Source: Herpetosiphonaceae bacterium (GTDB taxonomy: Bacteria; Chloroflexota; Chloroflexia; Chloroflexales; Herpetosiphonaceae). From it: 46,779 nt of DNA. The notes under the pieces are model-generated. The model saw nothing but the letters and a program-made list of their open reading frames with translations. It made no database searches and was not told the origin of the DNA. Each line of letters opens with the position of its first letter. The stretch's first letter is position 1. Shown in pieces: positions 13,607 to 22,800 of this stretch. A program made the position numbers and the translations under genes. The DNA lies in the NCBI GenBank assembly GCA_013538855.1, contig JABXJS010000214.1, positions 1-46,779 on the forward strand, read 5' to 3'.

Positions 13607-15610
13607 ATGGGCATTGCTGCGGATATCGCGATCATCGTCGTTGCCGGGCTGATCGGCGGCTTTATCGCCCAGCGGCTGCGCCAGCCACTGCTGCTGGGCT
13701 ACATCATCGCTGGCATCCTCGTCGGCCCCTACACCGGCGGCGTCACCGTCACCGAGATTCACGACATCGAGCTGCTGGCCGAGATCGGCGTGGCGCTGCT
13801 GCTGTTCGCGCTGGGGCTGGAGTTCTCGCTTAGCTCGCTGCGCCATGTGCAGCGGCTGGCGCTGATCGGCACGCCGCTGCAGCTGCTGCTAACCATGGGC
13901 GCGGGCGTGGGGCTAGGCGTGCTCAGTGGCTGGAGCGTGTACCAGTCGTTGTGGTGGGGCGCGCTGATTGCGCTCTCCAGCACGATGGTTATTCTCAAAA
14001 CCTTGATGGCGCAGGGACGGCTCGGCACGCTCAGCGGCCAGATCATGCTGGCGATGCTGATTGTGCAGGACCTGGCGGTCGTGCCGCTGATGATCATCCT
14101 GCCGACGCTGCGCGACCTACAGCAGGGGCTGCCGGCCATCGGGCTGGCGATCATCAAGGCGGCGGTGTTTCTGCTGGTGATGATCTACGCGGGCACGCGG
14201 GTGATGCCGGCGGTGCTGCGGCGCATTGCGGCCTGGCAGTCGCGCGAGCTATTTCTGATCGCGGTGGTCGCGATTGGGCTGGGCATCGGCTACGCGACCT
14301 ACCTGGTCGGCCTCTCGTTCGCCTTTGGCGCGTTTGTGGCCGGGATGGTGCTCAGCGAGTCCGAGTATAGCCATCAGGCGCTCAGCGAGATCGTGCCGCT
14401 GCGCGATGTGTTTGGGCTGCTCTTTTTCGTGTCGGTGGGCATGCTGCTCGATCCGCTGTTCCTGCTCGGCCACCTGCCGCAGATTCTGCTGCTGGTTGGG
14501 GCGGTGGTGCTCATCAAGACACTGATCTTCGGCGCAGTGACGCGCGGCTTCGGCTACGGCGGCGCGATCCCGCTGGAGGTTGGGCTGGGGCTGTTTCAGA
14601 TCGGCGAGTTTGCGTTCGTGCTAGCCCGGGTGGGCCTCGACAGCCAAGCGATCAGCAGCGACATCTACGCGCTGCTGCTGGCCACCGCGCTGCTGACGAT
14701 GGTGCTTACGCCGCTGCTCTCCGGGCTGGCGCAGCCGCTCTACGGCTGGTACCAGCGGCGGCGCGGCAGCAGCATAGCCCCGGCCGCACCGCTGCCGAGC
14801 AGCACGCTGACGGGGCACATCATCATCGCTGGCTATGGGCGGGTGGGGCGCTACACCGCCGACATTCTGCAGCGGCTTCAGCTACCGTTCATCGTCATCG
14901 AGCTAAACCCGCACGTCTACGAGCAGGCGCACGCCGCTGGCGCGCCTGCGCTCTACGGCGATGCCAGTAGCCCAACGCTGCTGGAGGCCGCAGGCGTGCA
15001 CGCGGCGCGGCTGATGCTAGTGACCACGCCCGCCGCGCTGGACACCGAGCTGATCGTCGAGCGCGTGCGTGCGCTCAACCCTGAGCTACACATTGTGGTG
15101 CGCGCCGCCTCGCTGAGCCAGTTCAGCGACCTTCAGGAGCGTGGGGTGTGCGAGGTGATTCAGCCTGAGTTCGAGGGTGGCCTTGAGATTGTGCGCCAGA
15201 CGCTGCTGCACTTCGATATGGCCCCAGGCGATATTCAGCAGCTCACCGACACGATTCGCCACGAGCGCTACCAGCCGTTCTACACGCTGCACACCGATGC
15301 CGCCGTGCTGGGGCGGCTGCGCAGCGCCCAGCAGGCCTTTGAGATCGCCTGGGTCGATCTGCCAGCCCGCTCGCCGCTCAGCGGACAGGCGATCGGCAGC
15401 AGCAATGTGCGCCAGCATACCGGCGCGTCCATCGTGGCCGTGCTGCGCGCTACAGCGCTTATCCCCAACCCTGGCCCAACGGTGCAGCTAGAGCCTGGCG
15501 ACTGCCTAGCTGTGCTTGGCACCAGCGAGCAGCGCCGCCGCTTCCACGAGCGCTATATCGCGGTGGCTACCCAGCCGCACGCTACGCCGCTGGCGGCAAG
15601 CGGCAGCTAG
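13607..15610 (+). CDS. Kef-type monovalent cation:proton antiporter (CPA2) with RCK domains
   Basis: A 667-residue CPA2 transporter. Residues 1-390 form the Na/H-exchanger membrane domain with about twelve helices; [20 protein letters not shown] and [12 protein letters not shown] near the N terminus are typical of KefB/C and YbaL relatives. An RCK-N (TrkA-N) Rossmann domain follows (about 405-525) with [17 protein letters not shown] for nucleotide binding and the Asp/Glu of [12 protein letters not shown] at the end of strand two. An RCK-C (TrkA-C) domain ends the protein (about 565-650). It should exchange K+ or Na+ for protons in the inner membrane under NAD(H) or ligand control. The longer frame starts at a TTG, but GGGAGGAG fits the ATG at 13607. 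Its stop is four bases from that of the convergent TetR gene. Confidence 0.95.
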   Translation: MGIAADIAIIVVAGLIGGFIAQRLRQPLLLGYIIAGILVGPYTGGVTVTEIHDIELLAEIGVALLLFALGLEFSLSSLRHVQRLALIGTPLQLLLTMGAGVGLGVLSGWSVYQSLWWGALIALSSTMVILKTLMAQGRLGTLSGQIMLAMLIVQDLAVVPLMIILPTLRDLQQGLPAIGLAIIKAAVFLLVMIYAGTRVMPAVLRRIAAWQSRELFLIAVVAIGLGIGYATYLVGLSFAFGAFVAGMVLSESEYSHQALSEIVPLRDVFGLLFFVSVGMLLDPLFLLGHLPQILLLVGAVVLIKTLIFGAVTRGFGYGGAIPLEVGLGLFQIGEFAFVLARVGLDSQAISSDIYALLLATALLTMVLTPLLSGLAQPLYGWYQRRRGSSIAPAAPLPSSTLTGHIIIAGYGRVGRYTADILQRLQLPFIVIELNPHVYEQAHAAGAPALYGDASSPTLLEAAGVHAARLMLVTTPAALDTELIVERVRALNPELHIVVRAASLSQFSDLQERGVCEVIQPEFEGGLEIVRQTLLHFDMAPGDIQQLTDTIRHERYQPFYTLHTDAAVLGRLRSAQQAFEIAWVDLPARSPLSGQAIGSSNVRQHTGASIVAVLRATALIPNPGPTVQLEPGDCLAVLGTSEQRRRFHERYIAVATQPHATPLAASGS

Positions 15611-15614
15611 CAGG

Positions 15615-16196
15615 CTACGGCTCCAGCCAGGATAGAAGCGCGGCGGCGGCCTGCTCGGGCCAGTCGGGCACCAGCGTGCCACCGGCGAGATAGTCGGCAT
15701 AGTAGCTGCCGATCAGCATGTTCACAGCGAGGCGCAGGTTTGCGCGCGTGTCGATCTGGCCAGCGGCGCGGGCGCGCTCCAAGATCGTCAGCAGGGCCTG
15801 GCGGCGCGGGGCCACGATGTACTCGCGGAAGCGCTCCAACAGCTCGGGCGTATCGTGCTCCTCGGCCAACACCACGCCGATCATGGCCATGCCGAAGGGG
15901 CGCTCGATGCCGCTGGCGAAGTGGCGCAGCTGGGCCACCAGGTCAGCGCGCAGATCGCCAGTTGGCAGCGGAAAGTGCTGCTGCTGATAGACCGCCAGCG
16001 CGGCTACGGCCAGCTCGGCCTTATTGGCGTAGCGCCGATAGATCGTCGGGCGGGTTACGCCGGCGGCGGTGGCCACCAAATCAAACGACATGCGCGCATA
16101 GCCGTGCAGGCGCATCACATCGAGCGCCGCCGCCAAAATACGGCCGTCGGTCTCGGGGTCGCGCGGGCGTCCAGGCGACCGATTTTGGTCATGCAT
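15615..16196 (-). CDS. TetR/AcrR-family transcriptional repressor
   Basis: A 193-residue regulator. The N-terminal HTH (about 15-62) reads ILAAALDVMRLHGYARMSFD, then VATAAGVTRPTIYRRYANKAE, a textbook TetR recognition region. The C-terminal ligand domain (70-190) is of the TetR_C type with AEEHDTPELLERFREYI and APRRQALLTIL. The frame is open further upstream, but the ATG at 16196 has AAGGAG at the correct distance and gives the usual basic N terminus. It is transcribed away from the operon at 16694-19782. The perfect palindrome covering that operon's promoter is the probable binding site. The ligand is unknown; the redox nature of the target genes suggests a reactive or xenobiotic compound. 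Confidence 0.93.
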   Translation of the reverse strand: MHDQNRSPGRPRDPETDGRILAAALDVMRLHGYARMSFDLVATAAGVTRPTIYRRYANKAELAVAALAVYQQQHFPLPTGDLRADLVAQLRHFASGIERPFGMAMIGVVLAEEHDTPELLERFREYIVAPRRQALLTILERARAAGQIDTRANLRLAVNMLIGSYYADYLAGGTLVPDWPEQAAAALLSWLEP

Positions 16197-16693
16197 CGGG
16201 GTCTCCTTCCACTGCTGATGGCGGCAGCTAGGCGCGGCATACGGTGGATTACGCTCGTCTGTGGCTGGGCCGCCCGGCTCAGCCCGCCAACGCCGATCAG
16301 GGCCAGCCAGTGGCTCGCTCGCGCAGGGCGCTAGGCCTTCGCACAGGCCGGGGCGAGCCAGCAACGCAGCCGACGGCGTGCTGGCCGTGACGCTCGATTA
16401 AACCACAGACGATTCTTTGCCCATCAAGCGCCTGGCCCGGCGGCACCACGCGGCCCCGTCCTGCACCGCTTAGCCCTAGCCACATGGATAGTTGCAATTA
16501 CTATACAATCATGTATAGTATTATACAGCGGGCGCTAGAGAAAAACAACCATGCGGGGACACCGCGCTGGTGCACGGCCGCTCGACCTGGCAATGCGGCG
16601 GGGCCGATGTGCGGGTATGACGCTGATGGGCAGCGTACAATGGATAGACGTTGCGGGGGCTGTTTGGCTCCAGCAGCTAGCAGGAGCAACTGT
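16197..16693. other. Divergent intergenic region without a gene
   Basis: About 500 bases between the TetR start and the next plus-strand gene. I see no protein-like frame. The supported content is the promoter/operator at 16492-16520, the only AT-rich part, and the AGGAG (16682-16686) before the ATG at 16694. The leader between promoter and start is about 165 bases and could hold further control elements, but no specific fold is evident. Confidence 0.6.
16492..16520 (+). promoter_or_regulatory. Promoter overlapped by a perfect TetR-type operator
   Basis: TTGCAA (16492-16497), a 16-base spacer and TATAGT (16514-16519) form a strong sigma-70-like promoter. Within it, TACTATAC (16499-16506) and GTATAGTA (16513-16520) are perfect 8-base inverted arms around a 6-base spacer, covering the spacer and the -10 element. 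A repressor bound there would block RNA polymerase. The adjacent TetR-family gene is the natural candidate. Confidence 0.75.
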
Positions 16694-17359
16694 ATGAAGA
16701 TTGCGATAATTGGCAGTGGACGGGTGGGGGCGGCGCTGGCGGCGGGCTGGGCCAAAGCGGGGCACACGCTGAGCTTTGGGTCGCGTGATCCTGGCGCAGC
16801 CAAGCTCCAGGCGCTGCTGGAAGAGATCGGCGGCGATGTGGTGGCCACGGGCTATGCCGAGGCGGTGGCCGACGCCGACGTGGTGGTGCTGGCGGTGCCG
16901 TGGAGCGCCGCCGAGGCCACCGCGCAGCAGCTTGGCGCGCTGGCAGGTAAAATAGTGATCGACTGCACCAACCCGCTCAAGCCCAACTTCGCTGGCCTGG
17001 AGATTCAACCTGGCTCCGACACCGACCAGCACGGCTCGGCCGCCGAGCAGATCGCCGCCTGGCTGCCAGCGGCCAAGGTTGTGAAAGCCTTCAACACCAC
17101 CGGCAGCGCCAATATGCGCGATCCACACTACCCGAGCGGCCCGATCAGCATGTTTCTCTGTGGCGATGACGCCGACGCCAAGGCCAGCGTGGCCCGGCTG
17201 GCGCGCGACCTGGGCTTCGAGCCAATCGACAGCGGCGAGCTGACCATGGCGCGCTATCTGGAGCCGCTGGCGCTGCTGTGGATCAGCCTGGCATTCAAGC
17301 AGGGGCTAGGTCCGGACTTCGCCATCACGCTCGTGCACCGCAGCGGCGCGGCGAGCTAG
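16694..17359 (+). CDS. NADPH-dependent F420 reductase-like dinucleotide-binding protein
   Basis: A 221-residue single-domain Rossmann protein. The N terminus MKIAIIGSGRVGAALAAGW is a GxGxxG NADP-binding loop, and SFGSRDPG after strand two fits NADP preference. VLAVPWSA, KIVIDCTNPLKPNF and VVKAFNTTGSANM are hallmarks of the F420:NADP oxidoreductase-like (NpdG-like) family. Many members found in bacteria that lack F420 act on other substrates, so the cofactor partner is uncertain. The frame extends upstream to 16484 across the promoter; AGGAG before the ATG at 16694 decides the start. It is the first gene of the operon with ltrA-like and nmrA-like genes, 20 bases before the next. Confidence 0.9.
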   Translation: MKIAIIGSGRVGAALAAGWAKAGHTLSFGSRDPGAAKLQALLEEIGGDVVATGYAEAVADADVVVLAVPWSAAEATAQQLGALAGKIVIDCTNPLKPNFAGLEIQPGSDTDQHGSAAEQIAAWLPAAKVVKAFNTTGSANMRDPHYPSGPISMFLCGDDADAKASVARLARDLGFEPIDSGELTMARYLEPLALLWISLAFKQGLGPDFAITLVHRSGAAS

Positions 17360-17379
17360 CGACAACGAAAGGAGCACGT

Positions 17380-18564
17380 ATGCAGCGCGGTTCCTGGTGG
17401 CAGCCACCACAGCTGATCCTCAGCAATGCCGAGGGCGAGCGGCGCGTGTCGTGGCTGGAGCTATTTTTCGATCTGGTGTTCGTGGTGGTGATCGCACAGC
17501 TGACGCATGAGCTGGTCGAGCACCCGAGCTGGGCTGGCGTTGGTCGCTACATCCTGCTATTTGTGCCGGTATGGTGGGTCTGGATCGGCGGCACCTTCTA
17601 CAACAGCCGCTTTGAGACCCAAGATGTCAGCTATCGGCTGATCACATTTATGCAGATGCTGCCGGTGGTGGGGCTGGCGCTGTTCAGCCACCAGAGCGAG
17701 CACAGCGATCAAGGCTTTGCGCTGAGCTACGCGGCGGCGCGCACGCTGATTATTGTGCAGTGGTTTCGCGGCGGCTGGCACGAGCCGCTGATGCGCCCGA
17801 TCACCAACCGCTACAACATCGGCTTCTGCATCTCGGTGGCGCTGTTTGGGACCTCGGTGTTCGTGCCTGCGCCCTGGCGCTACGCCATGTGGGGGCTGGG
17901 GCTGCTGATCGACCTGACGACCCCGATCACCACGCTGAAGCTTCAGGCGCGCATCGCCCGCCTGAGCAACGAGAAGCTGCCAGAGCGCTTCGGGCTGTTC
18001 GTGATCATCGTGCTGGGCGAGGCGATCGTCGGCGCGATCAACGGCTTCACCAGCACGCCAACGCTGCTCAGCGGCGTGACGGGCACAATGGGCATGGCGC
18101 TAACGTTCGGCATCTGGTGGGTCTACTTCGACTTTATCGCCCGGCGCTTGCCGCGCCCGAACGTGTGGGTGGCCTTCGCCTGGAGCTACCTGCACCTGCC
18201 GCTGGTGATGGGCATCGCCGCCCTGAGCGCCGGCGTGGTCAATCTGATCGAGCACAGCGACGCGCACCTGCCGGTGAATGTGACCTGGCTGGTCTGCGGC
18301 GCGGTGGCCGTGGTTTTGCTGACCATCAGCCTACTAGAGCTGACGCTACGCCGCGAGGCCGACGAGCCGACGCATCCGCGGCTCAGCCCGGCGCTGAAGG
18401 CGCTCAGCGCGCTGCTGGCGCTGCTGGCAGGCGCGCTTGGCCCGCAGCTCGGCGCGCTGGGCCTGCTCGGGATGCTGCTGACCATCTTTGTGCTGAATAT
18501 GGTGTATGGGTCGTATGTCTGGTTTACGCAAGCGCCGACAGCCGTGCCTGAGAAGGCGCTGTGA
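17380..18564 (+). CDS. ltrA: Low-temperature-requirement A (LtrA) family membrane protein
   Basis: A 394-residue polytopic membrane protein of the LtrA family (PF06772). The N-terminal hallmark is VSWLELFFDLVFVVVIAQLT, in which the acidic ELFFDL motif is diagnostic. A second hallmark is RFGLFVIIVLGEAIVGAI in the middle. Some eight to ten hydrophobic helices fill residues 25-385. The family was named from a Listeria cold-growth gene; its biochemical role is unknown. The start is set by AAAGGAG before the ATG at 17380. The C terminus QAPTAVPEKAL and the overlapping TGA/GTG junction are repeated downstream, showing that this gene end was tandemly duplicated together with the start of the next gene. 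Confidence 0.92.
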   Translation: MQRGSWWQPPQLILSNAEGERRVSWLELFFDLVFVVVIAQLTHELVEHPSWAGVGRYILLFVPVWWVWIGGTFYNSRFETQDVSYRLITFMQMLPVVGLALFSHQSEHSDQGFALSYAAARTLIIVQWFRGGWHEPLMRPITNRYNIGFCISVALFGTSVFVPAPWRYAMWGLGLLIDLTTPITTLKLQARIARLSNEKLPERFGLFVIIVLGEAIVGAINGFTSTPTLLSGVTGTMGMALTFGIWWVYFDFIARRLPRPNVWVAFAWSYLHLPLVMGIAALSAGVVNLIEHSDAHLPVNVTWLVCGAVAVVLLTISLLELTLRREADEPTHPRLSPALKALSALLALLAGALGPQLGALGLLGMLLTIFVLNMVYGSYVWFTQAPTAVPEKAL

Positions 18565-18971
18565 GCACGCGGCGCGTGGCTAGAGCAAGCGAACATAGCG
18601 GCTGGCAATTTTGGCACGATGATCGGGCGGCTGCCGCGTGCCCGCAAGCACCACCAGCCGTCCGCGAGGAGGCGCTGTGAGCACGCGGCGCGTGGCTGGA
18701 GCAAGCGGACACAGCGGCGAGCAACTTTTTTTGCAATAACGATGATCGAGCGTCTGCCGAGTGCCCGCAAGCGCCGCCAGCCGTCCGCGAGGAGGCGCTG
18801 TAAGCACGCGGCGCGTGGCTGGAGCAAGCGGACACAGCGGCGAGCAACTTTTTTGCAATAACGATGATCGGACGGCTGTCTGGCCGACGCAAGCGCCGAC
18901 AGCCGTCCGCGAGGAGGTACAGTGAGCACAATTCTTGTGGTTGGAGCGACGGGACACATCGGCGGCGGGCT
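18526..18971 (+). repeat. Tandemly multiplied ltrA-nmrA gene junction
   Basis: The junction of the 3' end of ltrA and the 5' end of the nmrA-like gene is present four times, at spacings of 116, 123 and 122 bases (start-codon positions 18561, 18677, 18800 and 18922). Each copy has an ltrA-like tail coding for QAPxAVxExxx-stop, whose TGA overlaps a GTG (GTA in copy three) that begins MSTxxVxGAxGH, the Rossmann start of the nmrA-like protein. The 20-mer acgcaagcgccgacagccgt is identical at 18526-18545 (true ltrA end) and 18887-18906 (last copy). Only the first tail and the last head belong to full genes; the internal copies are remnants. Confidence 0.88.
18561..18680 (+). pseudogene. Chimeric 39-codon mini-ORF: nmrA head joined to ltrA tail
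   Basis: GTG at 18561 overlaps the ltrA stop. It opens a frame whose beginning, MSTRRVARASEHSG, matches the nmrA-like start MSTILVVGATGHIG and whose end, QAPPAVREEAL, matches the ltrA tail QAPTAVPEKAL. Its TGA overlaps the next GTG at 18677, which opens a similar frame broken after 20 codons by one extra T in a T-run (18677-18739). The third copy (18800-18925) is in frame throughout but has GTA instead of GTG. These are by-products of the junction duplication. Translation is possible, since each has a GAGGAG or GAGAAGG site, and could couple ltrA to nmrA, but no function is implied. Confidence 0.6.
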
Positions 18972-19782
18972 GGTGAAGCTGCTGGCGGCGCAGGGCGCGG
19001 CGGTGCGGGCGGCCACGCGCACGCCGGAGCAGCACGAAGCGCACGGCAGTGTCACGCTGGTCAAGTTTGACATCGCCGACGCCAGCAGCTACGACGCGGC
19101 GCTTGACGGCGTCGAGCGCATGTTTCTGCTGCCGCCGAACAACGATCCGGCGGTGGCCAATCAGATGGTCGCCTTTATCGACGCAGCGCAGGCGGCGGGC
19201 GTGCAGCAGGTGGTGCTCTCAACCGCCATCGGCGTTGACCAGGCCCCGGACGACAGCGACTACCGGCGGGTCGAGCTGCACCTAACGAAGTCGGGGCTGC
19301 GCCACACCATCCTGCGGCCCAACTGGTTCATGCAGAACTTCTCGGACGGCTTTATTCTGCCGATGATCAAGTACCAGCAGGCGATCTACCTGCCGGCGGG
19401 CGACGCGGCGATCAGCTTTGTGGACACCGCCGACATCGCCGCCGTAGCCGCCGCCGCGCTGACAGAGCCGGGCCACGACGGGCGCGAGTACACGCTGACC
19501 GGCCCGCAGGCGCTGACGCACTACGAGGCCGCCGAGGTGCTGAGCGCCGCCGCTGGCCGCCGCATCCAGTACGAGCCGATCGACAGCGAGGCATTCGGCC
19601 AGGCGCTCAAGGCCGAGGGATGGTACGACAGCAGCATCGCCATGATGCAGGGCCTGTTCGAGCAGGTGCGCGCCGGCTATGTCGAGGTCGTCACGCGCAC
19701 GATCAGCGACGTGCTTGGCCGCGAGCCAGCCAGCTTCGCCGAGTTCGCCCAGGCCCACGCCAGCGCCTGGAGCGCCGAGTAG
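18922..19782 (+). CDS. NmrA-like NAD(P)-binding protein (atypical SDR)
   Basis: A 286-residue atypical short-chain dehydrogenase of the NmrA/azoreductase-like group. The N-terminal loop VVGATGHIGGGL is the GxxGxxG dinucleotide site, and RAATRTPEQ follows strand two, suggesting NADP. LLPPNNDPAVANQ, VVLSTAIG and HTILRPNWFMQNF are typical of the family, which includes NAD(P)H:quinone oxidoreductases and redox sensors without catalysis. The start is a GTG with GAGGAGG five bases before it, and overlaps the stop of the last junction remnant. It is the last gene of the TetR-controlled operon. Substrate unknown. Confidence 0.92.
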   Translation: MSTILVVGATGHIGGGLVKLLAAQGAAVRAATRTPEQHEAHGSVTLVKFDIADASSYDAALDGVERMFLLPPNNDPAVANQMVAFIDAAQAAGVQQVVLSTAIGVDQAPDDSDYRRVELHLTKSGLRHTILRPNWFMQNFSDGFILPMIKYQQAIYLPAGDAAISFVDTADIAAVAAAALTEPGHDGREYTLTGPQALTHYEAAEVLSAAAGRRIQYEPIDSEAFGQALKAEGWYDSSIAMMQGLFEQVRAGYVEVVTRTISDVLGREPASFAEFAQAHASAWSAE

Positions 19783-19804
19783 GACCGGGAACACGCACAA
19801 CAAG

Positions 19805-19837
19805 CACAGGCTCCGCAGCTATTTTGCGGAGCCTGTG
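19805..19837. terminator. Bidirectional terminator-like hairpin between convergent genes
   Basis: CACAGGCTCCGCA (19805-19817) and TGCGGAGCCTGTG (19825-19837) form a perfect 13-bp stem with a 7-base loop. It sits between the stops of the nmrA-like gene (plus) and the helicase gene (minus). T-rich exits are poor on both sides. Confidence 0.7.
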
Positions 19838-19855
19838 TTGTACTGTAGATACACC

Positions 19856-22800
19856 TTAGCGCCGCAGCGAGGCCAGCACGGCACGCAAGCGGGCATTAAT
19901 GCGTGATCCACGCCGACTAAACCCCAGCTCTTTGACCATCTCAGCCATGATATCTTCATCGGTGCGCAGCAGACCATCCGACCTAATCCAGCTAATCAAG
20001 TCTACTAACTCGAAATCGGAGTAATTGTCGATGTTGTCGCGCCGTGGAACAGGCGGACGCGGGCGACGGGTTGGAGCAGCCGCTGATTGAGTTTGCGATG
20101 GAGTGGAATCTATGGCGGGCGTAGGCTGTGGCGGGGGACCGGCTGTCACCTGTCTGTATGACTGCACAATCCGTGCGATCTGTTGCTCGCGGTGCATAGC
20201 CCAATCGAGCGACCAGAGCCGCAGCACAGGCCAGCCAAGCTGCGCGAGCAGCTGTGGACGTAAGCGATCCCGATCACGCACTGTGGGCAGCGCGGCGTAG
20301 GTTGAGCCGTCGGTCTCAACAGCGAGCACACGCCATGGCGATTCAGGATGGAAGACAATCAGATCAAGCGGAAACGACGATGCACCCCAGTGCGTGCGTA
20401 CCCGAAGGCCATGAGGTTCGAGCGCCTGGCACACAGACTCAAGCAGCGTCAGATTGGCCGCAGGATCGTGGCGCGTGCGCTGATATGCCGCCGATTGGCC
20501 TTTCTGGGCGGCATACTCCAAGTAGGCGCGGAGCAAGACCACGCCGCGCTTGCTAGAGCGCTCTGGGGGCATATCGTGATGGCTAAATGATGAAATAATA
20601 CTCATCCGCAGGCGGGCACGAGTTACGGCCACATTCAGCCGCCGCTCGCCGCCCTCAAGCAGCAGCGGACCAAAGCGGTAGAGCAGGCGACCATCGGGCT
20701 GTTTGCCATAGCCAACGCTCAGCAGAATCACATCGCGCTCGTCGCCCTGCACACGCTCCAAGTTCTTGATAAAAAAGCGCTCCGGTCGATTTGTATCGAA
20801 AAAAGCATCTAGCTCAGGATAGTTGGGCAGCTCAATCTCTAGAGCTTGCTCTATAGCACGGGCGTGCTTAATGCCCAGCGTAATCACGCCAAGCGTCTGA
20901 TCGGGGTGTTCGCGGGCGTGCTCCAGCACAAGCTGGACAACGTGTTGAACCTCAAGCGATGCGCTCTCAGACTGATCTTCATCTGACGGCTGCTGCGGCA
21001 CCAGAATATGCTCAATCGCCGAGCGGCCCAGCGGGCTAGGAAAGGTGATCAGGCGATCAGCGTAGATATGGCGGTTCGAGAAGGCGATCAGCGCCTCATC
21101 GCGGCTACGGTAGTGCCAGTTGAGCAGCCAAGGCTCGAAGAAACCCGCCAGGAGATCGAGCACGCTCTGAAAGCCTTGGGTTGGCACATCTTCTTCGCTA
21201 CTGGCAGCGCTTTCGTCCTCGCCAGAAGCAAAGAAGGTTGTTGGCGGGAGCTGATGCTGATCGCCAGCAACCACAACCTGCGGCCCACGCAGCAAGGCCG
21301 GAATCGCATCTTGGGGCAGCACCTGGCTCGCCTCATCGAAGATGATCACATCGAAGTACTGGCGGTCAGCAGCAATGAGCTGGCTCACGGCGGTAGGGCT
21401 AGCCATCCAGCAAGGATGCAGGGACAGCAGCACATTGTGGGCCTGTGCCAGCAGCATGCGCAGCGGCAGGTGGCGCGAGCGCTTATTGCCCTCGCGGCGA
21501 ATCAGCGTCGCTTGGTCGGGATAGGCGTTCATAGCATGAACAACGTGCTCGGCGTGTTTGCGCTCAACGCGGGCGGCGTTCAGGGCTAAATGCTCGCGAT
21601 CCAAGCGACAGTAATCATCAATCGACTGCTCGTGAACCGCGCCGGCAAAGGCCATCAGGGCCGGATCGTTGGCGCGGGCCAAATCCAAGCATGAGGCGCG
21701 CCAAGCATAGTCGAAGCACGCGGGCCAGTCGCCAGCGGGGATACTCTGCGCCCGCAGCTCAGCGAGCAGCATATCGATCTCATACTTGGTGAAGACCTGC
21801 CGCAGCTCGTTGAGCCGCACCATCCGGTAAGGCGTGGTCGCATCTGCAGCGAGCTGCTGAAGCAGATCCGTCAGCGCAGACGGCGCAGTTTCCAACAGCT
21901 CAGGGAAGGCAAGCAGCGCAGCGAGCTGCTGGAGATCAGCGTCGAGCTGCTTCAGCTGCTCCTCCAGCACCGCAGCCTCAAGCCCTAGAACGGGCAGCGC
22001 CCAGCCAGACGCACACTCCTGCCATTGGGCAGCAGCCTGGGCGAGCGCCTGTAACTCATGGCGAATCGCGCCTGGCTCGGCTGGCCCAGCGGAGCGCAGC
22101 GACTGGGCATCGGCGAGGGCTTTATGGTAGGCCGAGCCAAGCCAGCGCCCGAGCATGCCGCCAAGCCCGCTCTGATGGGCTGGCGCAAGATCAGCGATCA
22201 ACTGCGCTAGGTTGTGGTTGCTGATCTCTGGTTTGTAGGCGGCTGAGGCTGACTGCACGGCACACCAGTGCTGCACCAGCGCCAGCGCCAGCGCCACGCT
22301 CGACGGCGGCGCGGCAGCGGTGTGCGCACAGATCGCCTGCACCGCCGACCATACCTGCGGCCACTGGCTGCGACTCAGGCTAGCGACAAGATCGATGGCG
22401 GTCAGCGCATCAGCGCCAGCTGCGAATGCTGCCGTGCGCCACGGCGATGGATCACTGCCGACGATGAGGCCGTGCAGCGACTGGGCTTCGCGCAAAGCCC
22501 CCCGCACAGTCTGCACACCAGCCGGATCAAGCCGCAGCAGCGCACTGCCACGCCAGCGTGTCGTCACCTGCACCTGTGGCGCAGCATGGAGCAGCGCACT
22601 TTGGAGTGCGTGAACCGTCTCGCCAGATGGCGGGAACGGCGTGTGAAGGCGCTGGACATGTTCCTTCAGCCGCTGGCGCTGCTCGCTCAGATTGGTATGC
22701 ACAGCACTACTGTGGACGGGCCGTGCGCTCTGCACATGCGCCAGACTTGCAGCCAATTGTTGTGCGACTGTGCGCCGTGAGACCGCTGCATGGTGCAGAT

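Noticed and set aside
18561-18925. Possible CRISPR array
   Set aside because: Units of 116-123 bases are similar along their whole length and match flanking gene ends; there are no short repeats with unique spacers and no cas genes.
18186-19073. 295-codon minus-strand frame with repeated peptides
   Set aside because: The repeats come from the junction duplication read on the wrong strand; the frame crosses three real plus-strand features.
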